This document shows, in pieces, positions 6,863 through 17,200 of a stretch of 64,000 nucleotides of DNA. The notes under the pieces were generated by a model. That model was not told where the DNA came from, ran no database searches, and was given only the letters and a program-made list of their open reading frames with translations. The DNA comes from an uncultured Collinsella sp. Its GTDB lineage: Bacteria; Actinomycetota; Coriobacteriia; Coriobacteriales; Coriobacteriaceae. The stretch is from the NCBI GenBank assembly GCA_934675795.1, contig CAKURW010000002.1, positions 1 through 64,000 of the forward strand, given 5' to 3'. Position 1 is the stretch's first letter. Every line of letters begins with the position of its first letter. The position numbers and the translations under genes are program-made.

Positions 6863-9103
6863 CTAATCAAACAAACTCGGCATGTCGTTTTCTTTCATGA
6901 GGGCACCGGCAGAGGGGAGGCTCTGCGCGGTAAACTTCTCGGCCGAGACGCCGGCGCCAAGGATTTCTTCGGTCGTGCCGACGGTGGTGACCGAGCGGCC
7001 CTTCTTGGCGGTAAAGGCCTGGATGCCCTGCGTGTTGGTGGTCGTCTTGGTTTTGAGCAGCGACGTGTTGAAGTTCATCAGACGGTAGTCGCTCGAGACC
7101 AGCGCGATGTCGCGATCTTCCTTGAGCACCTGGGCATACAGCAGCTTGCTGCCGCCATAGATGGCGTTCTTCAGGCGCTTGCGGTTGGTCTTGGTGACAT
7201 ATCCAGAAAGTGCGACGCGCACTACGCGGCCGTTCTCAAAGACGAACAGCACGTCGGCCTTGTAGTCCTCGGGGTCGATGACCCAGATGACACTCTCGTC
7301 GGATTCCATCTCAAGATCGGTCGGCAGGTACGAACCCAGCTGGGCCGACTTGGTGTCCTCAAACGCCGCAACCTTGCACTTGTACACCTGACTCTTGTTG
7401 GTAAACACGAGCAGCTCGTGGGTGTTGGAGGATGGGAACTCGATAAAGGGTTTGTCGCCGTCCTTGTACCTGAGTGTGGCGGCCTTTTTGAGCACGCGGT
7501 CCGTCATCTTCTTAAGGTAGCCATCGCGCGAGAGCATGATCGTAACCGGGTACTCCTCGACCTCGGGCTCCAAGCTCACCTCGATGACCTCATGGGGCTC
7601 GATCCTGCCCGTGCGGCGCGGCATCACATACTTCTTGTTGACCGCGGCCAGCTCGTCGCTGATGACCTTCTTGATGTTCTCCTCGCTGGAGAGGATCTCC
7701 TCAAGCTCGGCAATCTCGCCCTCAAGCTTGGCGATGTCCTTGGTGCGGTTGAGGATGTACTCCTCGTTGATGTTGCGGAGCTTGAGCTCGGCAACAAACT
7801 CGGCCTGGGTCTCATCGATGTCGAAACCCTTCATAAGGTTGGGCACGACCTCAGCCTCGAGCTTGGTGCCGCGGATGATGGCGATGGCCTTGTCGATGTC
7901 GAGCAGAATCGCCTCGAGGCCGTGCAGCAGGTGCAGGCGCTCGGACTTTTTGCCTAGGTCAAAGTTAATGCGGCGACGCGTGGACTCAATACGCCACTTG
8001 ACCCACTCGTGCAGAATCTGGCGCACGCCCATAACACGGGGATAGCCGTCGACGAGCACGTTGAAGTTGCACGAGAACGAATCCTGCAGCGTGGTCGAGC
8101 GATAGAGCTTGGCCATGAGCTTGTCGGGGTCGACACCGCGCTTAAGGTCGATGGCGATGCGCAAACCCGAGAGGTCGGTTTCGTCGCGGATGTCGGCAAT
8201 CTCCTTGACCTTGCCCTCTTTGGAGAGCTTGACGATGCGCTCGATGATGACATCGGTCTTGGTGGTGTAGGGGATCTCGTAGACCTCGATGATGCGCTCT
8301 TCGGGAATCCAGCGCCAGCGGGAGCGGATCTGGAAGCTGCCCAGGCCGGTCTCGATAATCTTTTCCATCTCCTCGCGGCGGTAGATGATCTCGCCGCCGG
8401 TCGAGAAGTCGGGCATGGGCATGTACTCGAGCAGGTCGCAGTCAGGGTCCTGCAGGTAGTGCATGGTGGCGGTGCAGACCTCGTTGAGGTTGAAACCGCA
8501 GATGTCGGACGCCATGGCGACGCCGATGCCCTTGTTGGCCGAGACGAGGATGTTGGGGAACGTGGTGGGCAGCAGGCGCGGCTCCTTCATGGCGCCGTCG
8601 TAGCTATCGACGAAGTCGACCGGGTCCTTGTCGATGTCCTTGAAGATCTCGGCGCTGATGGGGGAGAGCTTGGCCTCGGTATAACGTGAGGCGGCGTAGC
8701 TCAGGTCGCCCGAATAGTACTTGCCAAAGTTGCCCTTCGACTCCACGAAGGGGGCAAGCAGCGCTTCGTTGCCCGTCGCCAGACGCACCATCGTCTCGTA
8801 GATCGCGGCGTCACCGTGCGGGTTGAGCTTCATGGTCTGACCCACGATGTTGGCGCTCTTCTGGCGCTCGCCCTTGAGCAGACCCATCTTGTACATGGTG
8901 TAGAGCAGCTTGCGATGCGAGGGCTTAAAGCCGTCGATCTCGGGGAACGCACGCGAGACATTGACGCTCATGGCGTAGGGCATGTAGTTGACCTCGAGCG
9001 TCTGCGTGATCGGCTGGTCGGTGACCTCGGAGTGCAGGCCGATGACGTTCTCGGCGTTGACCTGCTTTTTCTTTGGCTGGTTCTTCGTCTTCTTCTTTGC
9101 CAC
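6863..9103 (-). CDS. Type IIA topoisomerase subunit A (non-canonical ParC/GyrA-like)
   Basis: A 746-residue DNA-cleaving subunit. The catalytic tyrosine is Tyr141 in [12 protein letters not shown]; the winged helix ([19 protein letters not shown]) and a coiled-coil gate follow, and the C-terminal half (from about 500) is a beta-propeller-like DNA-wrapping domain ([14 protein letters not shown]...YKCKV...[11 protein letters not shown]). No GyrA-box (QRRGGKG) is seen, so it should act more like a decatenase than a supercoiling gyrase. The lysine-rich N-terminus ([14 protein letters not shown]) is unusual. It lies 45 bases after the B subunit and forms an operon with it. It is shorter than GyrA (about 820-870 aa). 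Exact symbol left open. Confidence 0.85.
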   Translation of the reverse strand: MAKKKTKNQPKKKQVNAENVIGLHSEVTDQPITQTLEVNYMPYAMSVNVSRAFPEIDGFKPSHRKLLYTMYKMGLLKGERQKSANIVGQTMKLNPHGDAAIYETMVRLATGNEALLAPFVESKGNFGKYYSGDLSYAASRYTEAKLSPISAEIFKDIDKDPVDFVDSYDGAMKEPRLLPTTFPNILVSANKGIGVAMASDICGFNLNEVCTATMHYLQDPDCDLLEYMPMPDFSTGGEIIYRREEMEKIIETGLGSFQIRSRWRWIPEERIIEVYEIPYTTKTDVIIERIVKLSKEGKVKEIADIRDETDLSGLRIAIDLKRGVDPDKLMAKLYRSTTLQDSFSCNFNVLVDGYPRVMGVRQILHEWVKWRIESTRRRINFDLGKKSERLHLLHGLEAILLDIDKAIAIIRGTKLEAEVVPNLMKGFDIDETQAEFVAELKLRNINEEYILNRTKDIAKLEGEIAELEEILSSEENIKKVISDELAAVNKKYVMPRRTGRIEPHEVIEVSLEPEVEEYPVTIMLSRDGYLKKMTDRVLKKAATLRYKDGDKPFIEFPSSNTHELLVFTNKSQVYKCKVAAFEDTKSAQLGSYLPTDLEMESDESVIWVIDPEDYKADVLFVFENGRVVRVALSGYVTKTNRKRLKNAIYGGSKLLYAQVLKEDRDIALVSSDYRLMNFNTSLLKTKTTTNTQGIQAFTAKKGRSVTTVGTTEEILGAGVSAEKFTAQSLPSAGALMKENDMPSLFD

Positions 9104-9148
9104 GATTTCCTCTTGAACTTCTTATGGGCCGTCGTTATCGATTTGCTG

Positions 9149-11146
9149 CTATTGCAAGTCCAGCTGGTCCAGGTATTCCTTGCCGTGCTCGGAGATATGG
9201 CGCTTGCGGCCTGCCTCGTCGTTGCCCAGCAAAAGGTTGAACATGGTTTCCATCTTGGTGACGTCCTCGGGCTCCACCTTGATCAGGCGACGTGTCTCGG
9301 GGTTCATGGTGGTGAGCCACATCATGTCCGGATCGTTCTCACCAAGACCCTTGGAACGGTTGATGGAGCACTTCTGGTCGCCGATTTCTTTGAGGATGCC
9401 GTTCTTCTCGAGCTCGGTGTAGGCAAAGTAGGTCTTCTCTTTGCAGTTGATCTCGTAGAGCGGCGACTCGGCGATATACACGTAACCCTCGTCGATAAGT
9501 GTGGGCACCAGGCGGTAAAGCATGGTGAGCACGAGCGTGCGGATGTGGTAACCGTCGACGTCGGCGTCCGTACAGATGATGACCTTGTTCCAGTTGAGGT
9601 TGTCCAGGTCAAAGGCACCAAGGTTCTTGATGCGCTTGTCTTTGATCTCCACGCCGCAGCCCAGCACGCGCATGAGGTCCATGATGATGTCGGACTTAAA
9701 GATGCGCGGGTAGTCCTCCTTCAGGCAGTTGAGGATCTTACCGCGGACGGGCATAACGCCCTGGAACTCGGCATCGCGCGAGGTGCGAATGGCGCCTGCT
9801 GCCGAGTCGCCCTCTACGATGTAAATCTCGCGACGGCTCTTGTCCTTGGAGCGGCAGTCGATGAACTTCTGCACGCGGTTGGCCATGTCGGTCTTTTGCT
9901 GCAGGTTGGTCTTGATGCTCTGGCGCGTCTTCTCGGCATTCTCGCGCGAGCGCTTGTTGATGAGCACCTGCTCCATGACCTTGTTGGCGGCATCTTTGTT
10001 CTCGATCAAGTAGGTCGAGAGGCGTTCCTTAAAGAAGGCCGTCATGGCCTGCTGGATAAAGCGGTTATTGATGGCCTTCTTGGTCTGGTTTTCGTAGGAC
10101 GTTTGGGTGGAGAAGCAGTTGGTCACCAGCACCAGGCAGTCCTGGACGTCTTGCCACTTAATGCCGCTCTCGTTTTTGTTGTACTTGCCCTGTTGCTTGA
10201 TGTAGGCATCGATGGCGCTGGTCAAAGCGCTACGAGCCGCTTTCTCGGGCGAACCGCCGTTCTCGAGCCACGATGAGTTGTGGTAGTACTCCTGCATCAT
10301 GAAGGTGCGCGAGAAGCACATGCACGCGGTGATTTTTACGTTGTAATCGGGCAGGTCCTCGCGATCGCGACCGCGACGGTCGGCCTCGATAAAGAAGGGC
10401 TCGGTAAGGTAGTCGGTACCGACCTTCTCGAGCACGTAGTCCTCGATGCCCTTGGGGTAGCAAAAGTCCTCTTCGGAAAACTCGCCATCGTCGCCCTCAA
10501 TGCGCAGGCGGAAGGTCACGTTGGCGTTGACCACGGCCTGACGGCGCATGGTCTCGCGATACCAATCGTGGGGAATGCTAATCGAGGTAAAGACCTCAAG
10601 ATCGGGGCGCCACTTGATGGTGGTGCCGGTGCGGTTCTCGTCGCTGGGCTCAATCTCGAGTGCCTTCTTTTTGGCACCGACGACCTTGCCCTTCTTAAAG
10701 TGCAGGGAGTACTTGTTGCCGTCGCGCCAAACGGTGACGTCCATGTATTCGGAGGCGTACTGGGTTGCGCATGAGCCCAGGCCGTTGGTGCCGAGCGAGA
10801 AGTCGTAGTCGCCGCCCTGGTTATTGTTATATTTGCCGCCGGCGTAGAGCTCGCAAAAGACGAGTTCCCAGTTAAAGCGCTTCTCGGAGGGGTTCCAGTC
10901 GAGCGGGCAGCCGCGGCCGTTGTCCTCTACCTGAATGGAACCATCGCGAAAGGCGGTAAGGGTGATGAGCTTGCCGTAGCCCTGGCGCGCCTCGTCAACG
11001 GCGTTGGACAGGATCTCGAAGGCAGCGTGTGCACAGCCATCGAGTCCGTCCGAGCCAAAGATAACGGCAGGGCGCAGGCGTACGCGCTCCTCGTCCTTGA
11101 GCTGGCGGATACTGTCGTTACCATAGTTTGCGGTGTTTTTTGCCAT
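9149..11146 (-). CDS. Type IIA topoisomerase subunit B (non-canonical ParE/GyrB-like)
   Basis: A 665-residue ATPase subunit. The GHKL ATP pocket shows ILSNAVDEARQGYGKLI and VEDNGRGCPLDWN; the TOPRIM acid motif reads IVEGDSAAGAIRTSRD (GyrB has EGDSAGGS), then PVRGKILN, CTDADVDGYHIRTLVLT (GyrB DADVDGSHI) and NRSKGLGE. These substitutions match the divergent extra type II enzymes of Clostridia and Coriobacteria rather than the main gyrase. I chose MAKNTANYGND at 11146; an upstream MTKTQQ start is possible because the AAGGAG site lies 16 bases away from the chosen ATG. The A subunit gene follows. Confidence 0.85.
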   Translation of the reverse strand: MAKNTANYGNDSIRQLKDEERVRLRPAVIFGSDGLDGCAHAAFEILSNAVDEARQGYGKLITLTAFRDGSIQVEDNGRGCPLDWNPSEKRFNWELVFCELYAGGKYNNNQGGDYDFSLGTNGLGSCATQYASEYMDVTVWRDGNKYSLHFKKGKVVGAKKKALEIEPSDENRTGTTIKWRPDLEVFTSISIPHDWYRETMRRQAVVNANVTFRLRIEGDDGEFSEEDFCYPKGIEDYVLEKVGTDYLTEPFFIEADRRGRDREDLPDYNVKITACMCFSRTFMMQEYYHNSSWLENGGSPEKAARSALTSAIDAYIKQQGKYNKNESGIKWQDVQDCLVLVTNCFSTQTSYENQTKKAINNRFIQQAMTAFFKERLSTYLIENKDAANKVMEQVLINKRSRENAEKTRQSIKTNLQQKTDMANRVQKFIDCRSKDKSRREIYIVEGDSAAGAIRTSRDAEFQGVMPVRGKILNCLKEDYPRIFKSDIIMDLMRVLGCGVEIKDKRIKNLGAFDLDNLNWNKVIICTDADVDGYHIRTLVLTMLYRLVPTLIDEGYVYIAESPLYEINCKEKTYFAYTELEKNGILKEIGDQKCSINRSKGLGENDPDMMWLTTMNPETRRLIKVEPEDVTKMETMFNLLLGNDEAGRKRHISEHGKEYLDQLDLQ

Positions 11147-11303
11147 ACTCGCTCTCTCGGTGCTCCTTTGCTGCGTTTTAGTCATATAGATAGTCAAGGT
11201 AGCATAGCCCAGCCCATGGGCGATTCCAACCAACACGAAATCCATCGAACAATCGTTCGATTAGATAATGAATGCTTGGAATGCGGGAGGGACCTGTCCT
11301 GTC

Positions 11304-12686
11304 CTATCCAAACATCTGCGGCAGGTCGATGAAGACGGTTCGATCGCTTTCGCCAGCTTCGAAGCCCGAACGGGAGAAGAATCCATAGCGATGGCACTTG
11401 AGTCCCGTTGCCTCGACTTGGGCGATTTCCTCGTCGACCATTTTTTGCGTGATGGGGGATTTGCGGAACTTTGCTTCGTAGAATGCGTAGCCCTCGGGGT
11501 CTTGCGTTACCACATCGAATTCGCCGCTCGTTTTGTTTGCGGGGTCGTCGTACCAGTACTTGCCTATGGCGTCGAAAGCTGGTTCGATCTTGCCGGTCCT
11601 GTTCTGCCGCACGAGGTATTGACGGCAGATCTCCTCGAACATATGAGGAACGTAGTTTTCCTCGAAGTCTTGGAAGACGTGACGATCATAGAAGACTTCC
11701 GAGTCGAGCAGCTGACGCGCTGAGGCATTGCGGAAAACATAGCGATAGTAAAAGAGCGAAAGCGGATCCACTACAAAGTAGCCAGACTTGCGCTTGTTCG
11801 TAGGGTCGTTGATGGGTGCACGCTTTTGGACGATTTCGAGTGACATGAGCTTGTCGAGCACGTCTGCCATGGCCGGACCGCTCGAGACGTGCGACTGTGC
11901 CAGCACGTCCCCCCAACGGGAGTAGCCTTGTGCGAGAGCCCCGAAAACTTCGTTGGCGTTGGTCATCTTCGAGATCTCGGCGTTGAGATAGGACGGCACC
12001 TCGCTTTCTAAGCGGGCGCCAGGTTCCGTGACGAGCTCGATGATGTTGTCGCGTACGCTTTGGGATTGATCGATGAGGCGATTGTAAAAGGGGATACCGC
12101 CAAAAACGCTATAGAGCCGCACCTTGTCCTCGGGCGAGAACGCGGGATAGAACTTCGCAGCGTCAAAGTAATCCATGGGCTTAAGCTCAAGCGCGAGATC
12201 AATTCGCCCGTAGAGGGGGCTTTCATGCTCGATGAGGGATTTCATAATCTCAACGTAGGAGCCGCACAGGACAATGTTTAAACGTGAGTCTTCCCTGTGG
12301 GCGTCGATTGAGGTCTGAAGAATGCTGTCTAGGCCTTTAACCGCATCTCTCAAGTAGGGGTATTCGTCGAGAACGAGGGTAATGTTCTTGTCTTTAGCTT
12401 GGGCAAACAGAAATTCGATGAGCTCGCGGATGCCTGTGAAGGCGAGCGGAGGAAAGCTCAGCGCTTCAGCAACAAGGACGGACAGACTCTCGAGGTTGTC
12501 TGCCTCGGAGGTTTGGCGGCACTCGTAATAGACCGTTGCGACGTCCGACAAATCGGTTAGCGCCTGCTTGATGAGCTCACTTTTTCCGACGCGACGCCTG
12601 CCGTAAATGAGAACATTGCGCTGCTCGGGTGCTTTGAGCGTTTTCTTAATACGGGCGAGCTCACGCTCCCTGCCAATAAATTCCAC
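11304..12686 (-). CDS. AAA ATPase with DUF234 nuclease-like C-terminus
   Basis: A 460-residue protein. Walker A GRRRVGKS is at residues 29-36, Walker B ITLVLDEYPYL at about 102-112, an arginine-sensor CGSYVEIM near 150, a winged-helix region in the middle, and a C-terminal PD-(D/E)xK-like core (GEFDVVTQ ... YAFYEAKFRK) from about 390. This is the archaeal-type ATPase/DUF234 family, whose cellular role is not established. Translation starts at GTG 12686 behind GGAAGGA. Expression is very likely autoregulated, since 21-base palindromic arms flank its -10 box. It looks intact, unlike the AAA remnants at 4590, 5771 and 22960. Confidence 0.8.
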   Translation of the reverse strand: MEFIGRERELARIKKTLKAPEQRNVLIYGRRRVGKSELIKQALTDLSDVATVYYECRQTSEADNLESLSVLVAEALSFPPLAFTGIRELIEFLFAQAKDKNITLVLDEYPYLRDAVKGLDSILQTSIDAHREDSRLNIVLCGSYVEIMKSLIEHESPLYGRIDLALELKPMDYFDAAKFYPAFSPEDKVRLYSVFGGIPFYNRLIDQSQSVRDNIIELVTEPGARLESEVPSYLNAEISKMTNANEVFGALAQGYSRWGDVLAQSHVSSGPAMADVLDKLMSLEIVQKRAPINDPTNKRKSGYFVVDPLSLFYYRYVFRNASARQLLDSEVFYDRHVFQDFEENYVPHMFEEICRQYLVRQNRTGKIEPAFDAIGKYWYDDPANKTSGEFDVVTQDPEGYAFYEAKFRKSPITQKMVDEEIAQVEATGLKCHRYGFFSRSGFEAGESDRTVFIDLPQMFG

Positions 12687-12688
12687 TT

Positions 12689-12792
12689 ACTCGGTTCCTT
12701 CCGACTCGGTTTTGTCCGAGTTAATTGTATCGCATGGATCAGTTTATGCTCGAGTTTACTCGGACAAAACCGAGTCGGTTCTGCCCGAGTAA
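12689..12792 (-). promoter_or_regulatory. Promoter with repeated ACTCGG-N6-CCGAGT operators
   Basis: Two copies of CCGACTCGGTTTTGTCCGAGT (12701-12721 and, inverted, 12758-12778) face each other perfectly over 21 bases. Each arm is itself a dyad, and partial copies occur at about 12689 and 12776-12792. A TACAAT -10 box for the AAA ATPase lies between them on the minus strand. A bound regulator would cover the promoter. Confidence 0.6.
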
Positions 12793-13087
12793 ATTTGAAG
12801 GCGGCCGAATGCGTCTTGCTGCGTTTGCGGTTGGATACGTTGTCGAAAACGTGTCGTGCGGATTGTTGGATTGAATCGAACATTGGGACATGCGTCTCGT
12901 TTTGTGGGCCGAGGGTATGCGAACTGGGGCCCTTTTGGTCTGAAAGGGGGTCTAACGGGGCGTTATTTGGGCCACGGGTCACTTCGCCGGCGCCGTGTTT
13001 CGTCATACGCTCATTGTGGAAGCCGATGCCACGGGGCGACGAAGGCCTCGGGCAACGGATGAGCTGCAAGCGAAAGGAGCGGTGAGG

Positions 13088-14104
13088 ATGATGAAGCCCA
13101 TGACGAAGAAGCTGCTGTTAGGAATTCCCACCGTGGCGCTTTCGGCTGTGTTGGCGTGTACGCTTGCTGGCTGCGGCGGTAATGCGCCGAGTGGCTCGGG
13201 CGGGAGCGCACCTGTGCAGGAGAAGTCCAAGAAGGCCAAGGCCTATGATTCGCAGACGGTTGAGGTAGCAGGCATTACCAATGAGTCTGTGGCTCACGGT
13301 ACGTTCTATCGCGGCGATGCCAAGCTGCAGGACGGCTTTTACCTGCACATCAAGATTACCAACAACAACACAAAGAACAGGACGTTCAGTTCCTTTAACG
13401 TGCATGCTGCCCAGGGCGATCTTGAGGCAGGCGACCCGTTGTTTACTTCCGGCAAGGCGGCCGTGCTCGACTACGTTGCAAGCGAGGCTCCCGATGAGCT
13501 GCACGAGGGCATCGACCTTTCCGAGAGGCCAGATATCGGCCCGGGCGAGACCGTTGAGTACGTGTATTTCTGGGCGCCCAAGACGGCGTACTACGGGCCC
13601 ATCACTGTCGAGTTCGTAGACGCTTATGCCCCTGCCAAGAATCATGAGGCCATGCACTTTGACACCACGGGATGCGAGACCAAGGAGTTCAAGGCGGCCG
13701 GCGGTGTGGCCGATTCTGGTGACGCGGCCAACATGACCGGCATCGATTGCGCATCGTACAGTATCGAGGCCGCCGATGGGTACACGCTGGATTCGTCCAA
13801 CGAAGAGCACGAAAAGGCAGACTTCTTCCACGACGAGACTGGAGGACGCCTGAACATCAACATCTTCCCGCGCTCGCCGGAGGAAGAGGTTGCAAGCCTA
13901 GAGCAGATCTACGAAGGCAAGGAGACAACAACCGACCAGGTCGAGTACAACGGCATAACGTGGCTGCGCTTTACCGGTCCCGACAACGGCCATACACTGT
14001 TTGCGACGGCTCCCGCAACGGGTGAAACCGTCCGCGTGTCGATCGGCTGGAAGATCGACTGGGATGCTGCCGTGCCCATGATGGAGGCGCTGAAGCTCAA
14101 GTAA
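13088..14104 (+). CDS. Secreted lipoprotein with DUF4352/DUF5067-like domain
   Basis: A 338-residue lipoprotein. The signal peptide MMKPMTKKLLLGIPTVALSA ends at a lipobox LAGC with Cys29, followed by a Gly/Ser linker. Residues about 50-190 form a beta-sandwich-like domain (HIKITNNNTKNRTFSSFNV, then a GPGETVEYVYFW motif) as in DUF4352/DUF5067 lipoproteins. The C-terminal part (about 210-338) is a second domain of unknown type. The AAGGAG site 8 bases before ATG 13088 decides the start. It is monocistronic with a terminator behind. Function unknown; probably envelope-associated. Confidence 0.75.
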   Translation: MMKPMTKKLLLGIPTVALSAVLACTLAGCGGNAPSGSGGSAPVQEKSKKAKAYDSQTVEVAGITNESVAHGTFYRGDAKLQDGFYLHIKITNNNTKNRTFSSFNVHAAQGDLEAGDPLFTSGKAAVLDYVASEAPDELHEGIDLSERPDIGPGETVEYVYFWAPKTAYYGPITVEFVDAYAPAKNHEAMHFDTTGCETKEFKAAGGVADSGDAANMTGIDCASYSIEAADGYTLDSSNEEHEKADFFHDETGGRLNINIFPRSPEEEVASLEQIYEGKETTTDQVEYNGITWLRFTGPDNGHTLFATAPATGETVRVSIGWKIDWDAAVPMMEALKLK

Positions 14105-14131
14105 CGCCGCGAGTCTCACGTCAGGCGACTC

Positions 14132-14167
14132 AGGGCTGGCTCCGAGTTATCAGGGCCAGCCCTTTTG
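14132..14167 (+). terminator. Rho-independent terminator of the lipoprotein gene
   Basis: AGGGCTGGC pairs with GCCAGCCCT, followed by a TTTT run, 28 bases after the stop. Confidence 0.75.
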
Positions 14168-14213
14168 GTGTTCGATGAGCCGAGTCGGCGTCTCTCGCAA
14201 AGGTAACTGAGAG

Positions 14214-17200
14214 CTAGTGAGGCTTATCAGAATTGACCTCATCGGCGGTGTCTTTTTCGAGCGCCGTGCGGCGGGCGCTGTAGGCGACGAGGCCGGCTCC
14301 GGCTGCGGCGAGTGCTGCTGCGGCTGCCGTCAGGGGGATGTTGCTGTCACCCGTTCCGACAAGCGCGCCTGCTTTTCCGGAGCTCTTGTTATTGCCGTGA
14401 TCCTTGCCGCTGCCAGATCCACTGCCGCCACCGGAGCTGCTTCCGCCGGAGCCACCTCCACTCGTGCCGCTATCGCCGTCGACCGTCATCGGGGCGTCGT
14501 GAAGTCCTGTCGTATCCGCGCTGTCGCATACACCGACCTGAACTTTTGAGCGCTCACATGCCGCGTCGGGAATGTGGAGTTCGTGCAGCACGGCGCCCAA
14601 CGCGGAGTTTGCGCCCGGTCGAATCTCTTCGAGCGTTACGGGGTCGAGCGCCACCAGGTCACGCGCCTTTGCGTAGAGCGTGACGCGTTTGCCCACCTCG
14701 TCGCTCCAGCTCTCCGGGATAGCGAAGCCCATGCGAAACTGTGCCGTGCAACCCGGTGCCAGTACGGCGTTGCCGTTGTCGGCTACCAGCGGATGCGTTG
14801 CAAAACGTGCGCCCAGCGTCTCGAGCGCGTACTTCACGTGTGCCATATCGTTGGCCGAAGCGTCCTCGGCAAGCTCTGGATCGTAGATCGAAGCCATGCG
14901 TGCGTTCACTCCGAATCCGATGGATGCGCTGGAGAACGGCTGGCTGGAGCCCTCTCGGTACAGATCGATCGTGCCGGCGGTCAGCAAGGTGTTGCCGTCG
15001 TTTCGCACCGTGACCATGAAGGATTCGCCTGCTGCTCCGGGCACCACCGCGCCCGAGGTAGCGACCGCGCCCGTCGGAGTGGCACACGCCACCAAGGGCA
15101 CTTCGATGCCGTGCAGCTCTGCCTCGCTCTTCTCCGCGCTCACAATGTGCGTGGCGAGCGCGGAGAGCATGCCTCCCGACGTCAAAAACGTCGTTATCTG
15201 ATCGACGGGATGGTCCAGCTCGCACATCACGAACGGCTCCGTGAACAGATCGCCTGCCAAGGTGCTGGCGAAGATGCGGAAGTGCTTGCCCATCACTGCT
15301 ACCGGGTTGCCTTCTTCGTCGTAGGTTTGTCCCACCTTGCCATCGGTGTTCTCTACATAGAGCACGCACCTGCCGTTGTTGCTTACGCTAAACGATGCCG
15401 GGCCACAGCCTGCGGCACCCACAGGCTGCGTTGCAAATGCCGATGCGTCTCGCGTCCAAGTGATATGCTGCAGTTGCTCGTTGACGGTGGCCAAAAAGCC
15501 CGTGTGCTGCGGCCATGGCACCGCACGGGGCACCGCGGCGTCCGGCGGCATAACGCCCCAGCCCGCGATAGACTGGCCGATCACGGCGTACGATGCACAG
15601 CCGCAACCGTTTGCGGTCTCGTACGCAACGGGCACCATCATTTTGCCGTTGATATTCTCGGGCTCACCCAGCTCGATACTCGACGGTGCTTGCGGAAAGC
15701 GGAGGACCTGACGGAACGTGAGACTGTCGCCCGAAACGTCCGACCACAGGGCAAAGCATTCCAGCGCAACCTCAGCCTCGCTGCCGAGCGCCTTTTCTGC
15801 GGTGCTTCCACGGCGGTGGAGATAGGCACCCGACAGGCGTCCGTCGACCAGCGTCTTGCCCACCGTGATGCGCGGGCACTGCAGGCAATGGTAACCGTCC
15901 TCCTGCAGGCGCCCGCGCGAGATGCTGCGCCACGACGTGTGCGATATCACGCGAACTTCGCTATTACTTATGCGCAGGCGCACAACGGACAGTATGCCGG
16001 ATGTGCTCGCCGCATCGAAAAGGGTGTTGTCGCCGGCGGGGCGCTCGCCCGAGACCAGCAGCACGTAGGCGTCCTGGTTTCCTCCTCCGTCCGTATATTC
16101 CACCACGTCGAAGTCGTAATCGTATATGCCGTCGCGTTCCACGTCGCCCTCGCCAAAGCCAAGGGGGAAGTCCACGGGCGTGGGGGCAGACCACGTGCCG
16201 TTTGCCTTTGTGTGCACCACCAGGCGCGAGCGGCCATTGTCGCCGTAGCGCACCGAGGCGATACGGAACAGGCATTCTACGCCGGCAATCATTGCCAACT
16301 TCATGTGAGCTTCGCTGAGCACGCCAGTAAACAGCACGTTGTCGCTTGAGGGCTTGATGCCGCCACGCTCGTCCTCCGATACGCCGGCAGAATTGGCGTT
16401 GGGGTCCGCAACGGCGTTCGTCGCCTGCCCGATATAGGTGTACTCGTACATCGGCGCGGCGTTTTCGCCGTTCTCTATTAGTGTATGGACGAAATGCTCG
16501 ATCTGTCCCGTGTCGTCGCTTTCTGCATCTGCCTCGAGCTCAATGCGCGTGACCGCTTGATCCCAATCGCGCACGACAGACGCGACGTTTACAGCAGTGG
16601 CCTTAACCTCGGCGCGTGCGAGCAGCTCGGCGTTGGTGACGATGGTGGCCGATGCGATGAATTGCGGCACGCCGCCCGCCTCGATGTTGCTGGGCGTGCC
16701 GAAGCGGGCATCCAACGTGTAAGGCATATCTCCACCCAATGCGAGCTCAGAGCGCTGGAGCACATACTGGTTGCCATTGTTCACCGACATATTCCACGAA
16801 TCGAGGAGTGTGGGCCACGACCCCGACCAAGCCTTGGTGGTCCACTTGAACATTACGAACTGGAGTATCACATCGACATCGACGTCTGCACCTACGCGCA
16901 GTCGCGGAAGCTGGTGTCCATCTGCCTTCTCGTACCCAATGAACAGCGTGAGGGATGCGGCGCCGCGCACGGCAGACGAAGCGACGCCTGCAACGCCGGC
17001 GCCAAAGGTGACGGCAAGCCCGATCTGGATGGTGAATGAGCCCGAGGTGTTTGAAAAGTCGAGCGAAATGTTTTTAAAAAACGCCGCGCCGCTGCCGTGC
17101 GTGTGGGCACCCACGGCGAGCGCCAGCTTCGCCAGCACCCAGGGGTTGACGTTTAGGAAAAACGGCACCGGTCCTAGGGTAAACTGCTCGGTCCAATTGA

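Noticed and set aside
8816-10276. Long open frame opposite both topoisomerase genes
   Set aside because: It mirrors conserved topoisomerase codons in GC-rich DNA and has no ribosome site or recognisable domain.
14574-16349. 591-codon frame opposite the surface protein
   Set aside because: Basic and Cys/His-rich, no start site; the minus frame encodes a coherent secreted protein.
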